A model generated the notes under the pieces. It was not told the origin of the DNA, ran no database searches, and saw nothing but the letters and a program-made list of their open reading frames with translations. DNA of 64,000 nucleotides, from assembly GCF_029784155.1 (NCBI RefSeq), contig NC_073693.1, positions 163,228,031 to 163,292,030 of the forward strand, written 5' to 3'. Both the position numbers and the translations under genes were made by a program. Of this stretch, positions 35,149-46,640 are shown one piece after another (position 1 is the first letter of the stretch; the number at the start of each line of letters is the position of its first letter). The DNA comes from Uranotaenia lowii (lineage: Eukaryota > Arthropoda > Insecta > Diptera > Culicidae).

Positions 35149-36209
35149 CACGCAGCGAAAAGATTTTTTATTTCAAAGGAAAGTGCCGCAAAAACAAAGG
35201 ATTTTTTCCTTTGATTTTGGGATAAATAAAAATTCCTTTGATTCAAAGGCATTTTCCTTTGTTTCAAAGAATTTTTCTTTTGAAAAATCTTTGAATCAAA
35301 ATATTAATGCTTTGAAACAAAAAACAGTTTCATTTGATGCAAAGTTGTTCTCTTTTGCTACAATGTAATTTAGATTTAGATTTAAAAGGATTGGTTCATT
35401 GATCCATTTTCCTATTATTCCAATTGGAAGAAATATTTTCTGTTGTCCCGAAGTTCCTATTAGGAATTTTGAATAATAAAAAGAAAGAATTTACATTTTC
35501 AATTCATTTTTATTCACAAAATTAACACTAACACTGGTTCACTATAATTTTGATCCTAATTTTGGCCTGAGGGCATACTTCTTGGGCCGCTCAATAGACT
35601 TCCGGAAGCAGCTCCGGTTGCTAGCTTTAGTGGTCATCCAACTGGTGATTACCGCTGAAGATCGGGCCGAAGATAATCAGACCGCTGGATTTAGGGCGGA
35701 ATCTACCGTGGTCCTGTAATGCAAGAGTTTATATAAAATCTTAAACATTCACTTTTTGATTAATGGATTAACACACACTTACCATTCTTCATCCTGAATC
35801 CTCCTAAAGCTATCTCTGATTCACTAGTTTTGATTTTCAACACAACCGGACAAACTTTATTCGAAATTCGGTTCTTCCTCAATCCAAAATATCTTCTAAG
35901 TTTGAAATTTTAATTTAAAGAAATTATTCCTTTCTGTTGAAAACAATTTTCTTTGGTTGAAAGAAAATTTACTTTGTTTTTAACGAAATGTGCAGTTGAA
36001 CAAATTTCTTTTGAATCAAAGAATTTGTTTAAAATCAAAGTCCGAAATTATTCAGTTCAAAAAATTAATTCTTTCTTTCAAAAATTATTCATTTGAATCA
36101 GAACGATAATTCATTGATTCAAAGAAAACAGGAGTTTGATTCAAAAAACTGAATGTTTTGAATCAAAGTCAGTTTTGTTTTGTATCAAAATCCAAGTTTT
36201 CTCTGCGTG
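35149..36209. mobile_element. CACGCAG-ended TIR element (1061 bp)
   Basis: Left CACGCAGCGAAAA and right TTTTCTCTGCGTG are inverted repeats flanked by TA (35147-35148 and 36210-36211). The outer 300 bp on each side are rich in 'ttgattcaaag' words that pair between arms. A GC-richer, non-repetitive centre (35570-35720) with splice signals is unlike the flanks. A short deletion copy of this family lies at 19876-20025. Confidence 0.75.
35627..35785 (-). CDS. candidate two-exon mini-gene inside the TIR element
   Basis: On the minus strand, an ATG at 35785-35783 is followed directly by a GTAAGTGTGT donor (intron from 35782) and ends at a TTGCATTACAG acceptor (35714), a 69-nt intron. Exon 2 (35713-35627) continues the frame for 28 codons to TAA, giving a 29-residue peptide that starts MDHGRFRPKSSG and ends NHQLDDH. 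A poly(A) signal AATAAA is at 35513-35508. The peptide is unrecognised. The alternative is a captured fragment of a host transcript with another frame. Function unknown. Confidence 0.3.
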
Positions 36210-36212
36210 TAG

Positions 36213-38273
36213 ACATAATTTTTTTTTAAATTTTTTATCCTTGATTATCTCCGGGAAATACAGGCCAGACTTGTCAACGAAAAGTTTCTGGTTGGAAACC
36301 TGCCAGGTGACCACTTAAGAGTTCGTTTTACTGTTCATTACGAAATTTTTCAAAGTGTATCTCCACAAACAGTCCAAATATTTTGCACACGATTTTACCA
36401 ACGTTTTGTTTATTTTGCCGGTGGGCAGCTTTTTTACATTGTTGAAATGAAGTCTAACCTATTTATAAGTTAGTTAGACGAACCAGTCAGAAAAAAATGA
36501 TTTTTTTTATCACTTCCTCATTCATATTTTAGGATTTAGCTTGAAAAAACCTCTCACATTCCTCTCACTTCTTGGAATCAACGACCTTGCATTGGCGGTT
36601 GTTGGAATAAGTTTCACTGGAGGATCGTCAAGCTTAAATCAAGGTAAAAGCAAGTAACAGTTGCACTAATGCCGACATGTTTACTTTGTATACAGTAGAC
36701 CAGTAGTATCAAAGCTAAATTGAACCCTACCAAACATTCATTTCCACAAGTTATTTTCAATTGTCTTCAATAAACTGATCAAATACCATGAATTTTAAAA
36801 AGAAAAACTTTTCATGTGAGCAGTCTGCTGTTTTGTTATCCCCGTTAGTTCTCCAGGCTAAAGATAGTACAAACATGAAGCCAACAACTTTCTTAGCGAA
36901 ATATAACTTGAACCGATTATCAAAAGTACAAAAGATACACAGACGTAGGTATTAATGATTAGCAGCGTGACGATTGGATTGCTGTTTGCACCACGTCATA
37001 CAAAAGTTTTCTTCATAAGGGTTAAACCAACCAATGACTTTATTAGAGAATGGCCGCATGGCAACTCTACTCCGCCATTCGCCCAGGTGTGGAGTAGCCC
37101 TATCCGGACGATGGCACGTTAAAATATGAATACCTTGGGCCGCAGGTGTAACTTACGTCGAAGATATATACCCCATATGATTTTTTTTGCAAGTATGATA
37201 CAATATTCATAGAGAATGGGGGGATTCAACCTTCCCGTCTAGAGGTCGGTTGATTGGGATTGGAAGATGCTTCCGTAGTTATGCGGTGCGATTCGATATC
37301 GAAATGAGGAAGGGAATGGGGAAACGAATCAATATTCTGGGTCAAGCGAGCGTATAAACGATTCCACAGATGGGCAGAATCACACGGTTCAGGCGTTGAA
37401 TTCCTCTGGGCCACGTCATTGTCGAAAAGTTTTGCCATTTAGTATAATATCTACGATGGGAGCCGTCGTGTGTGCGAATATGGATGGGATGAACGTACCC
37501 TCCTGGCTCCTAATTATGTATCTATCCGACACTCTTCTACAGTGATTGGTGTTTGAAATAACTGAACTGGCCGAGCGAACAGAAGGGGCTAAGGATTTGG
37601 GGTTAACCTAGGCATACCATATCTACTCTTGTTTGAGTATTTGCACTGTTTTTCGAAACCTAAAAAAAAATTAGAAGATGGCAATGCATTTTGTTGAATA
37701 ATTGACAATTGAAAATGCACTCTGGTTTTATTTAACGTTACTCGTTGGCAATCTTTGAGGATACAAACAACAGTTGCGTTCAAAAACATCTAATTTTTCA
37801 GACTGCCATTTCTCTCACAGATCTCTGATATTTTTTCATGAAACTTTCTCACAGGTTAGTTAAACATATAAACTCTTAATTTCATGAGTTTTGAACATTC
37901 TGTGTGTGAGAAATATGTGCGTGAGAAATGTCGTAAGCAACTCGATACGCAAAAATTCCATTCCGATCATAGGCGATCAAATTATAATTGTTTTTCTGAA
38001 GAAAAATATGGCACACGAGTTGCGAATTGGTTATGTTGCCATTTTAATTCATGGCTATTGTGATGTTTAAATTGATTTTTTATCGTTTTATCGTAAGCTC
38101 AATCACGTTGTTCTCTTTTGCTTGTACACCAATCAAAACCAAATGCGTGATATAAATTTTTTCCACTCCGTAGGCGTTCAAAGTTGACATTTGGCTTTGA
38201 TCTAATCAAGCTTGATTGCACTGGGAAAAGTGCAACGTGTATGGTGTAAGTAGCAGTGTTGTAGTGTGACTCA
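36213..38273. other. gene-free stretch with possibly conserved blocks
   Basis: 37020-37570 is richer in GC than its surroundings and contains an open frame on the minus strand (37226-37438) without motifs. The rest is AT-rich. Given the candidate exon that follows, this may be the upstream region of a host gene. Confidence 0.4.
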
Positions 38274-38475
38274 ATGATGGTTCCCTTGGACCCTATGGGA
38301 CCACCAGTGATAAACGGGGGTGGAGGAAGGGTCGGAACCATGGGAGGGGGAGATGGAATAGGATCCGATGGCTCGCTAGGCGCTAGTGGAATCAACACCA
38401 TCAGTATAGCAACAGTTGGCGCTAACGCATCATTTCGCCGAACGGATGACGAATACAGGAGCAAACTAATGAAGA
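38274..38475 (+). CDS. candidate host-gene coding exon, product unknown
   Basis: The exon begins ATGATGGTTCCC and codes a glycine/proline-rich stretch (GPPVINGGGGRVG, then GGGDGIGSDGSLG) followed by a charged segment, RTDDEYRSKLMK. It ends in phase 1 at a GTGAGTATTG donor (38476). An intron of 147 nt ends in TTTTTTCTTCTATTACAG at 38622, and the frame continues in an 18-nt exon. The codon context and flanking GC level differ from the surrounding repeats. The low-complexity N-terminus and short exon suggest the 5' part of a larger protein whose other exons lie outside the window or further downstream. The minus strand is also open here but lacks such splice sites. Confidence 0.5.
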
Positions 38476-38622
38476 GTGAGTATTGATTTGTTTGCTTTCC
38501 GAGTCGTGCTATATTAAGGTTTCGATCCTTAGGGTCAACCCTTGACAGACACACGATTTCATTCCCTAAGGGATAAGTGAATTAATGAAATATTCATAAA
38601 TGTGTTTTTTCTTCTATTACAG

Positions 38623-38640
38623 CTACTGTTAGAAATTATG
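38623..38640 (+). CDS. 18-nt microexon following the 38274 exon
   Basis: It is bounded by a strong pyrimidine tract plus ACAG on the left and GTGAGTACAT on the right. Joined to the previous exon it reads MK-TTVRNY-G in the same frame and leaves phase 1 again, so it could be included or skipped without changing frame. Such in-frame microexons are usually regulated in neurons or muscle; that role here is inference. Confidence 0.45.
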
Positions 38641-39120
38641 GTGAGTACATAAACAACCCAAATATTTCAATGACCGAAACGAGATAATGCAAATATCTCG
38701 CTATTCAATCACAATTTGCCATTGAACTGAATAAACGAACTACACGATGGAATAGCTAACTGTCGCAGTCAGATATTTCCCGTTCCTAGCTCCAGATATG
38801 ATAGTTTATGCTTGCTAATGTGCCAAATGGCTATCAATATATCATACTGTTTATTACTGTACTATTGTATCGAATTAATCATCTGCTGGAGAACGAACGA
38901 GCGCGCTAGTTATTCGGCTGGATCGGATGTTAGTAGTGATTTAGATTTCCATTTGTACCCAGCCCTTTATCGCCATTCTCATTGGCAGTTTGGGGTCATT
39001 AAATGGAAATTTGTGGATACAGTAAGCAACCGAGCCTATAGTCTCATTTGGACTTGTAAAATCTTTATGATGGTTGCGAAATGAGTCAATAGGAGATGGA
39101 AAAACGCAGAATCAGTATTG
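38641..39120. other. gene-free stretch
   Basis: This would be the intron after the microexon if that gene model is right. No further exon is recognised before the mariner element. Confidence 0.45.
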
Positions 39121-39122
39121 TA

Positions 39123-40366
39123 AAGTCTGTATCACATAGTATCTGGTCGGATAAAATAGATCATTTCTCCGCAAAGAAATAACGTACAACAAAAGTAAAA
39201 ATGTCATTTTGTAGGGTTTTTATTGCACTTTAAGGAAAAAAAATACAAAAAATCGTTCGTCAGCATTTCGGATGAGTTTTTGAACTTTTTTGTGATACCA
39301 CCCATCATTTTCTGCACAGTACTGCTGGTAACCTCATTCGCCTTTCCCATTTGAGCGGATTTTTTCCATGACTCTGCCACATTTCTTCAGTTTGCTCTTA
39401 ACTATTGCCCAATATTTCTCGATGGGATGAAAATCCGGACAGTTTGGTGGATTGATACTATTTTCAACAAAATCGATCTTCTTCTCCTTATACCACTTAC
39501 CGACATCCCGGCTGTAGTGGCAGCTTGCCAGGTCCGGCCAGAACTTCACCGGACCTTTGAGGGACCGAATAAATGGCAAAACTCTCTTCTGGAGACATTC
39601 TTCTTTGTAAACATTTCCATTCATTGTGTCCCCAGTGATAAAAATCTTAGCCTTCTTCCCACAACTGCAGAGCCGTTACCAAATTATCAACTTACGAGCA
39701 AATTTATCTGCGAAAACAAACTTGAATCTACCCGCAACATTCCCTTTACGTCTCGCAAGGTACAATTTGTTACCGGGTATTTGTCCAAAAACGACTTCGA
39801 CGTAAGATTCGTCGTCCATCCGTGCATCCGTTGTACTTGGTCAACACTTTCTCGTACAACTTCCTTGCCCTGGTTTTGGCAACCAGGTTTTGTTTCAGCG
39901 TCCTGTTGGGGCGTTTGCTAGCATGATACGACCGCAAGCCTTCTCGCAAACAAATTCGCCGAGCTGTATCGTGGTTCGTCTTGAACTTTTGCGCCAAATC
40001 ACGCCAGAAGATTCCAGGATTATTGTGAACTGATCGAATTTGTTTGGTTTGTTTTGCTCGATCCACCGTAAGGGTCTCCCGGTAACGTTGCAGCACCGAA
40101 TTTACAGTCGATTTTGGATATTTTAGGAATTTCGCGATCTTTACCCCTGACCACGTCGGTTTCTCTACGTGAGTGTGCAGAATTTTCTCTCGCCTTTCGC
40201 GTTCCATCGTCGATAACTTTTGACTGACTGCTTCAATCTTGATGAAATTTTCACCACTAAGTAAACAAACCATCCGGATCAAAACACTGTCAATAGATTC
40301 GCGATATGACAACTAGGGGCGCTGCAGTAAATGGAAAGATGCGACCAGATTCTATGAAACAGACTT
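39123..40366 (-). mobile_element. DD37E mariner-like transposon (1244 bp), near complete
   Basis: The inverted ends AAGTCTGTATCACATAG and AAGTCTGTTTCATAG both continue into ATCTGGTCG and are flanked by TA (39121-39122 and 40367-40368). The length is normal for the family. One transposase gene fills the minus strand, decayed by frameshifts. The IS630/Tc1/mariner DD37E group is known from mosquitoes (ITmD37E). Confidence 0.88.
39226..40207 (-). pseudogene. DD37E mariner-like transposase, frameshifted
   Basis: Cut-and-paste DDE transposase. It starts MERERREKILHTHVEKPTWSG at 40207. The N-terminal half has a helix-turn-helix pair (SGVKIAKFLKYPKSTVNSVL, then a second motif ending NHDTARRICLREG). 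The first catalytic Asp lies in MDDESYVEV near 39815, reached by a frameshift. The second is in FWPDLASCHYS and the Glu in FHPIEKYW; 37 residues separate them, hence DD37E. A further shift near 39345 is needed to reach the C-terminus. The protein would be about 320 residues if intact. Not functional as it stands. Confidence 0.85.
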
Positions 40367-41044
40367 TAACTCACACTGAAATGGTACCTACTATTATTAT
40401 GTTCAAATTTTTCATAAGCATCTAGATTCAGTAAAATGAAGGGTTTGGATTCGAAGGAGCAAAAATGCAAAAATAATCAGTATTGAGCAAATCATGTCAA
40501 ACGGGTTTCCATAATGTGATCTTCAGCTGATGTAAGTTTATTTTTTTTAGAATTAGATCCTATATTGCTATACAGGTCTTTAAAATAACAATTATTTCAA
40601 TAATCAAAAAATTCAAGCGTTTGCAAATACTTAGTTGGTAAGTCTTACATTTTGATATTGTTGAGCATGTGAAATTGAATTGTGCAGGATAGTTAAGTGT
40701 TCCATGTATTTTTTTTCAAATTCATTTACTAAGGGCTGTTGCATCGAAATTATCTCGTTTGACTCTACTCTGATTCAATTAACAGAGATTCCAAAATGAG
40801 GGAACTATCTTTATGCTTAATTTGAGCTTATTCAAATGAAAACCTGGTTCAGTTCTAAGGTGAAAATGAAACTTTCTTAAAAAGGAAGCTAAGTTCATCA
40901 ACAGACAAAGTTCAGCTTTATATCTTCTTTTTGCGCTAGACACTGAAACAGAGTATAATATAACTGATTAGTTAGAACATGTTAGCACCTTAGGTGTATT
41001 TTGAACCATAAAAAGAATATTAGTGCAATTTGCTGTTAATGGTG
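40367..41044. other. AT-rich gene-free stretch
   Basis: Nothing recognised between the two mariner-like remnants. Confidence 0.6.
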
Positions 41045-41540
41045 GCTCCAGAGATGAAGACGGATGAGAACCAAAAGGCTCATCATTAGGTTTCGTCGTC
41101 CATTACCACGCAGTCAAACTTCGTCAGCATCGTCATGTACAGCCTCTTGGATCGCGCTTTGTCCGTCGTATTTTGTTTATCATCGTGATTAGGAGTCATT
41201 ACCTTCTTGTAAGTCGATAGTCCAGCTCGTTTTTTGGCTCGATGCACGGTTGTAGACGATACACCCAGCTTATTTATGCGGCATCTCGGAGAGAGAGGTT
41301 AGGGTTTCGCTTGAAACTACCGGCAACTCTATTTGTCGTCTCAGCGGCTTCCGGTTTTCGATTTCCACACGATCCAGACTTCCTGGCTGTCAAAAAACGT
41401 GCCCCAAACACTTCAATTACATTTGAAACGGTTGATTTGGCAACTTTTATCGATTTTGCCAGCTTTGCGTGCGAGTAGCTCAGATTTTCGCTATGCGTGA
41501 GCAAAATTTTTATACGCTGCTTTTCTTCCTAGGACGGCAT
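41045..41540 (-). pseudogene. N-terminal half of a second DD37E-type transposase
   Basis: From ATG at 41540 the minus strand reads MPS, a TAG stop, then EEKQRIKILLTHSENLSYSH and an HTH (HAKLAKSIKVAKSTVSNVIEV). A second HTH follows (NLSLRDAANKLGVSSTTVHRA), then a KRLYMTMLTKFDCVVMDDET stretch containing the first catalytic Asp, and a stop. The rest of the protein is missing. It is diverged from the copy at 39123. Confidence 0.75.
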
Positions 41541-43349
41541 TTTGACAACTGAAGAGTGAATTCCAAAATCGAAATAGGAGCAACATTCTACACACACACC
41601 TTCAAAATGAGGGGTGTTCAGGTTTTTTAAATGCAAAATTGAAAAAAATACGTCAAGTTGATGTTGACCAAATTTTGACCGTGTCACTCTTTAAATACTC
41701 TTAGGCTCGAACTCACGGACATCGGCTCAGGAAGCAACTGACTTTCCAACTGACATATATCAAAAGTCCATTCATAAAGAGCATAACGTAGATTTTACGT
41801 TTACATATTATCCGACCTAATATTGGTTCTGTTCATTTTCTACAAAACAAAACACAATTATATATTTTCTGCCTAATAAACATTTTCCAAGCGAAAACAT
41901 AATTTCAGTAGTTTGGCAACAAAAATGTATTCCGATTTTCCAAATTTCATGTACCTACATATTCGCTCGTGTGTTTCATGTCATTTCGAATAACTGATCT
42001 CTTCGCTCTTTGTTAGACTGAAAAACAATTCAGTTTATCATCAAAGCTATATTTACGCATTGATTGTTGATTAGAAACCACACCATTCAAACACACCCTT
42101 TAATTCGACGATTAAACGCCATTTAGAAGCCATCCATCTTCGTTGCATCCCACATTCCAGCCACCCACATTGCTGGACTTTATCATTCCATCATTCATCT
42201 TCCAACTCGATGACCAACGACGACTTCTGGGCTGGGCTGATCCTGGTCCAGTTCCAGCCAGCCAGCAAATTCTGTCGGACACAAACTATTTCCCAGAGCT
42301 GTTCTGCGACTGACATTCCTTTGTTCGAAACCAACATCGAGGCTAGCTAACTCATTTAAGGGAAGGACTTTTGCCTTAGCGTTTGCCTCCATAGGGAAAT
42401 GGGAGGGCGTGGGTGTTGGTTCGCAGGTACAAGCTATAATGGATCGACCATTTTCTAAGAAAATTGTCCATTCGACCAACAATTAGTGGCAGTCGTCAAT
42501 TCGAACGTCTGGCTCAGTTGTCAGAGAGAAATATTTCTAGCTCACAGAACGTCGTTTTGGTTAAGATAAAATTAAATTCATTTAATGAAAAAAAAAAGTT
42601 GTTGAAAATATGGTTCACAATAGCGATAAAAATTCGAGAACCAGAGTTAAGAATCAAACTGGATTGTAAATTTTATAAACAAACTTTGACACTTCAGCAT
42701 GTTTTTACATTTAGCTTTAGTCTTTGAATAACGGAAAAATGAAGTTTTGTAGCTAATTATGTGTCTGAAAAACATATTTGAGTTGCATTACGAGGTTTTT
42801 AACAAGAGAGACATAGCAATTTTAAGTGACGAGTGTCAAATTAAAACTCAAGTATTTTTTTGTTTGGGCTTTCCGGGTGCGTCCATAAAAAAGTAATGAT
42901 GGGAAGTTAAAAATTTCAAGAATTCATTGAGGGTCCCGAAGATTTTTTTTTAATCGGATGCACCCGTATAAAGTTACAAATCACCAAATTTCCAATAGTA
43001 TCATATTGAAAGTCAAGACCGGATTTGAGTTTGTTGAATCTCAACAATATTGGTCACTCTAGCAGCGAACTCCACACAAGGTTGTTTACAATCTGTTGAA
43101 GCGTTTGTCCAATGTAATGTATAAAGTGTTGCCAGTATGACAAGTTTGTTAAAAAAAAGTTACAGTTTTTTCGCGGGAAAAACTGTAATGTTTAATCCAA
43201 ATGAAATAAATGCTCTCTTTGGTTTTTGTTTTCGTCAAGAAAAGTCGTACTTATTTCCCTACCCGAAAGTCAGAAAATGGTCTGACGAAACAGAGTTAAA
43301 GTAATCGAACACAGCAGAACCGAAAAAGGTTTTCATAGTCGTTGATATA
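41541..43349. other. gene-free stretch
   Basis: AT-rich except for 42100-42450, a pyrimidine- and CCA-rich block that may be conserved noncoding DNA. The open frame at 42195-42482 on the minus strand has no motif. Confidence 0.5.
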
Positions 43350-43749
43350 ATGTCGCAAATGACAACTTCTCCAAGAACGGGCGGTAAACCTACAGCGCGA
43401 CTCGAAGAAGATTTCATGTGTGCTACAGAAACTTCGAGAATGCTGGGCAGGCGGCGGCAACGCTATTCAAACCGTATTGAGCACATCTCTCAGATTTCCC
43501 CTCAGATTTCCCCTTTTTTGACAGATTTAAGCTTTTTTCCTTAGATTTAAGCTTTCGTCTCCTATGCTCTCAAGGCAAAAAAGCTTAAATCTGAGGAAAA
43601 AAAGCTTAAAAACGAGATTTACGACCACTTATTTAAAAGATGTTGGTCATACGATACATAGACAAAACGTGTAACGTTGCCGCCGCCTGATGCTGGGTGA
43701 AACGCAAACCAGCAAAACCACCACCAAGAAACACTGCGCCAACTGCTGA
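43350..43749 (+). pseudogene. small open frame split by a 242-bp hAT MITE
   Basis: The frame starts MSQMTTSPRTGGKPTARLEE at 43350. Removing the MITE and one copy of its target octamer rejoins codons at 43447 and 43698 in frame and continues ETQTSKTTTKKHCANC to TGA at 43747-43749, a 49-codon frame. With the insert the frame runs into unrelated sequence and stops at 43542-43544. The protein is not recognised. It could be part of an exon, since the reading frame is kept exactly across the insertion site. Confidence 0.4.
43448..43689. mobile_element. hAT MITE (242 bp) with 8-bp target duplication
   Basis: Perfect 15-bp inverted ends CAGGCGGCGGCAACG (43448-43462 and 43675-43689) are flanked by ATGCTGGG at 43440-43447 and 43690-43697. 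Inside is a second inverted repeat around AGATTTAAGCTTTTTT (about 43525-43556 with 43580-43612). The CA-starting TIR and 8-bp duplication define hAT. The perfect ends imply recent insertion. Confidence 0.92.
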
Positions 43750-46009
43750 TCGAGATCAATCTATTTCTGTGGCCCCATGCGGATAGATAGGGGAATAGAA
43801 ATTAGTATCTGAAGATGATTGAAAAATAACATAAAAAAAATCCTAAAGTATAATCAAACGGTGATCGAAACACGTCATAAAAAAAGGTTTCAATTCTGGA
43901 AACAGAATGGGTTTGGAAGAACTTGAGGGTAACATCTTAGATAAAGCATCTTAGATAAAGCATGGATCATCCAAAATCTGGATGCACTGTTTATTATACC
44001 ATAGCGCTCCTAGTTGTCAGATCTAGAATGTTCTGACAGTACTTTGTTCGGAAATGTTTCCTCTACCCAAGGCCGTGCGAACGGGGGGGGTTTTAGGGGT
44101 TTAACCCCCCCCATGAAGATTTTTTTCAAGTAAAATTTTCAACGTAGTTAAGTGAAATTACTGAATTTTTCTCGCCTCCGGCGGAAATTAATCTTAACTC
44201 ACCCCAGACTTGAGACATGTCATTTTACGAAATTACACATATGTATGCTGTTCACAAATTTAAGCTAATTGTAAATTTCGATTTGCAATTCAATCAACAT
44301 TTTGTATTGAAATTCTGAACTAGACATTAAAAAACACTACCTCGTCCTTAGAATGGGTTTGTGTTAAGATGTGTAACGAAACAAATTCAGGAATGAAACC
44401 AACCATTTCAACGCCAAAATTGATTCAACGAATACTAATTTTCTACATTAACGAGTTGGAAGCCATGATGGTCATCAGAATACGCTAAATAAAATCTTAA
44501 ACCTAACATCACTAAACGAAAGGAGATAGACAAAATTTGACAAACAAAACGAGTTATGCGCGCTTTAATCTACCAAATCAATTTTTCAATCATAGGTACC
44601 TTAATGCTGTTTTTTTGAGATATCAAATAAATTCTATTAATTTTTAAAATGGTTTATTGAATAAAAACTTTAAAAATGTAAAAAAATTATCATTTTTTTT
44701 ACATTTTGTTTTAAGTTCCAAATACATTTACCGAATTTTATTTTTAATATTTTAATACTAAATTTTTGTTTTCTAAAAACATAATTTAAAAGGCTTAAAA
44801 CTTAGAAACTAAATTTGTAATAAGAATAATAAAGTTTCCACCTTCTGTCCTTTCCAGGACCCAATATTCCAATTGAAACCGACAACATATTCAGAGCTTG
44901 AAATTTAAAACTTTAAAACTTTCGATTGAAGATTTATAAATTATAAATTTATAAATTTCATTTCTTGAATTTTCATTACATTAAATCACTTTTTCAATCA
45001 ATCATGATTTTTAATTTATCTTTAGAAAGTTCGAAAATAATTTGAAGTATGTATGAAGTATTTGTATGAAATTTGTGCTTTCAATATTACAACAATACTT
45101 AATTGTTTTTATTTTATCAATTTCATATTGATCATTTCCCAACCTGTAATTCTTCAGTTTAATTGAAAATGTTGTATTATAAATGTATAAAGTTATTATT
45201 TTGAACTTCAGAACTTTTTTTTACTTTTATTTGATAACTGGAAGAATTTAAATAAAGAAAGAGGTTTTATCTTTGATTTTGATCACCGGCAGTCTAGAAA
45301 TAAAGTTATATATTTTCGTCTTTTTCCAAATAAATTTCAACTATCAACTTTTGAATAAATTCTAATAAGTTTAAACTGTTTTTTTCCTAACCGAGAATCC
45401 ACATTTCGAATTATGAATAATTTTCTTTTAAAATTCAAGGTAGTACAGCGGAATTTTTTAATCAACCCTTCCACTGAAAATTAAGAAAAGAATTTTAAAT
45501 AAAATGGATAGTAAATAACAATCATTATCATTTTTCTAACAATTTTTATCATAATTAATTTTTAACCTGATCTAAAATTTATTTGAGAGTTAAGAATTTT
45601 TTTTAAATCTGGTTTTTTATTTTAGGTATTCTATTTCTGTGCATTAATTCTGGTGCCTGAAGCTTTATTCTAAATTTTGACTTTCATTTATTTTCTGGTG
45701 TTTCGGAAATATTGCTTTCAAATTTGAAAACTTGACTGCTTAGAATTTATTTTCAAGCAAATTTCTAGTTCAGAATAAGGAACATCATCTTGATAAATGG
45801 ATGACTTACTGGAAAAAGCATTGATTTTAAACATTATTTCTTAATTTGTTCAGGATCGCCCCTGATGGCAGAATCGATAGCATCAGATTTTCTTTACCGA
45901 ATAAAAACGCACTCATTCTCAAAACATTACAACTTTAGTGGACTGTATTTTACTTCGATAGACTAAGACTTTTAACAATTATGGACTTCTCACAAACTAT
46001 GGTCCCCTT

Positions 46010-46640
46010 GGACCTCTGACACTGGCCATTCCGGCCTCTGACTCTGGCCACTTAGGCCTCTGATTTTGTAACCGTCTTCGCTGCTGGTTGGTCTGGAAAA
46101 GAGGTCGAGCCTTGGACACAATTTTGGTCGACCCTTGGGAAAAACCTCTTCGTGTCCGAGGAAAAGCCGAATGTTTTGGCGCGCATTGCCGCCGTTAATG
46201 CGCGCAGCATCGCCATGTTGTTACTGGGCCTTTTCTGATGTTAGGGTGGTTCAACGGAGCTCCTTCGTTCCAGAACATACCGCCCGCCTTGAAAGGCGAC
46301 GGGACGTACGCATTTCGAAATTCCCGCTGTTTTGCTGTCGTGCCGATGTTGATGTACCGTACCGCGATGGACCACCTCGCTTCGACCACGCCGTTGACCT
46401 GCGCTCGTTGTATGCGGAGAGACCTTATGCTGCCGCCCGCCGTTAACCCACGTTGGTTCCGACCTTTGTGGTTGGGTGCCGACTCTGTTTTTTGCAACCT
46501 CTCTGGTTGTCTGCCTTCGTCTAGTAGAAGTCTGGATGCCTGATAGCTTGAGAAAGGAAGTATCACTCTTCTAATATCTAAAATTACTGTAGAATACTTG
46601 ACCTTTATTCTTGAGCGCTGACCTGCTGCCCTAGCCAAGA
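46010..46640. other. GC-rich core inside the hAT element, unidentified
   Basis: It begins with three diverged repeats of 'ggcctctgactctggccac'. Open frames exist on both strands (46135-46446 and 46238-46543 plus; 46195-46638 minus), none with a motif I recognise. It may be the remnant of another retroelement or captured host DNA. Confidence 0.35.

Noticed and set aside
38099..38554. 151-codon proline-rich frame on the minus strand opposite the 38274 exon
   Set aside because: The plus strand has matching splice sites and a frame-consistent microexon; the minus frame is its shadow.
46135..46638. Open frames on both strands in the GC-rich core of the hAT element
   Set aside because: No transposase, gag, pol or host motif could be recognised, so no CDS is called.
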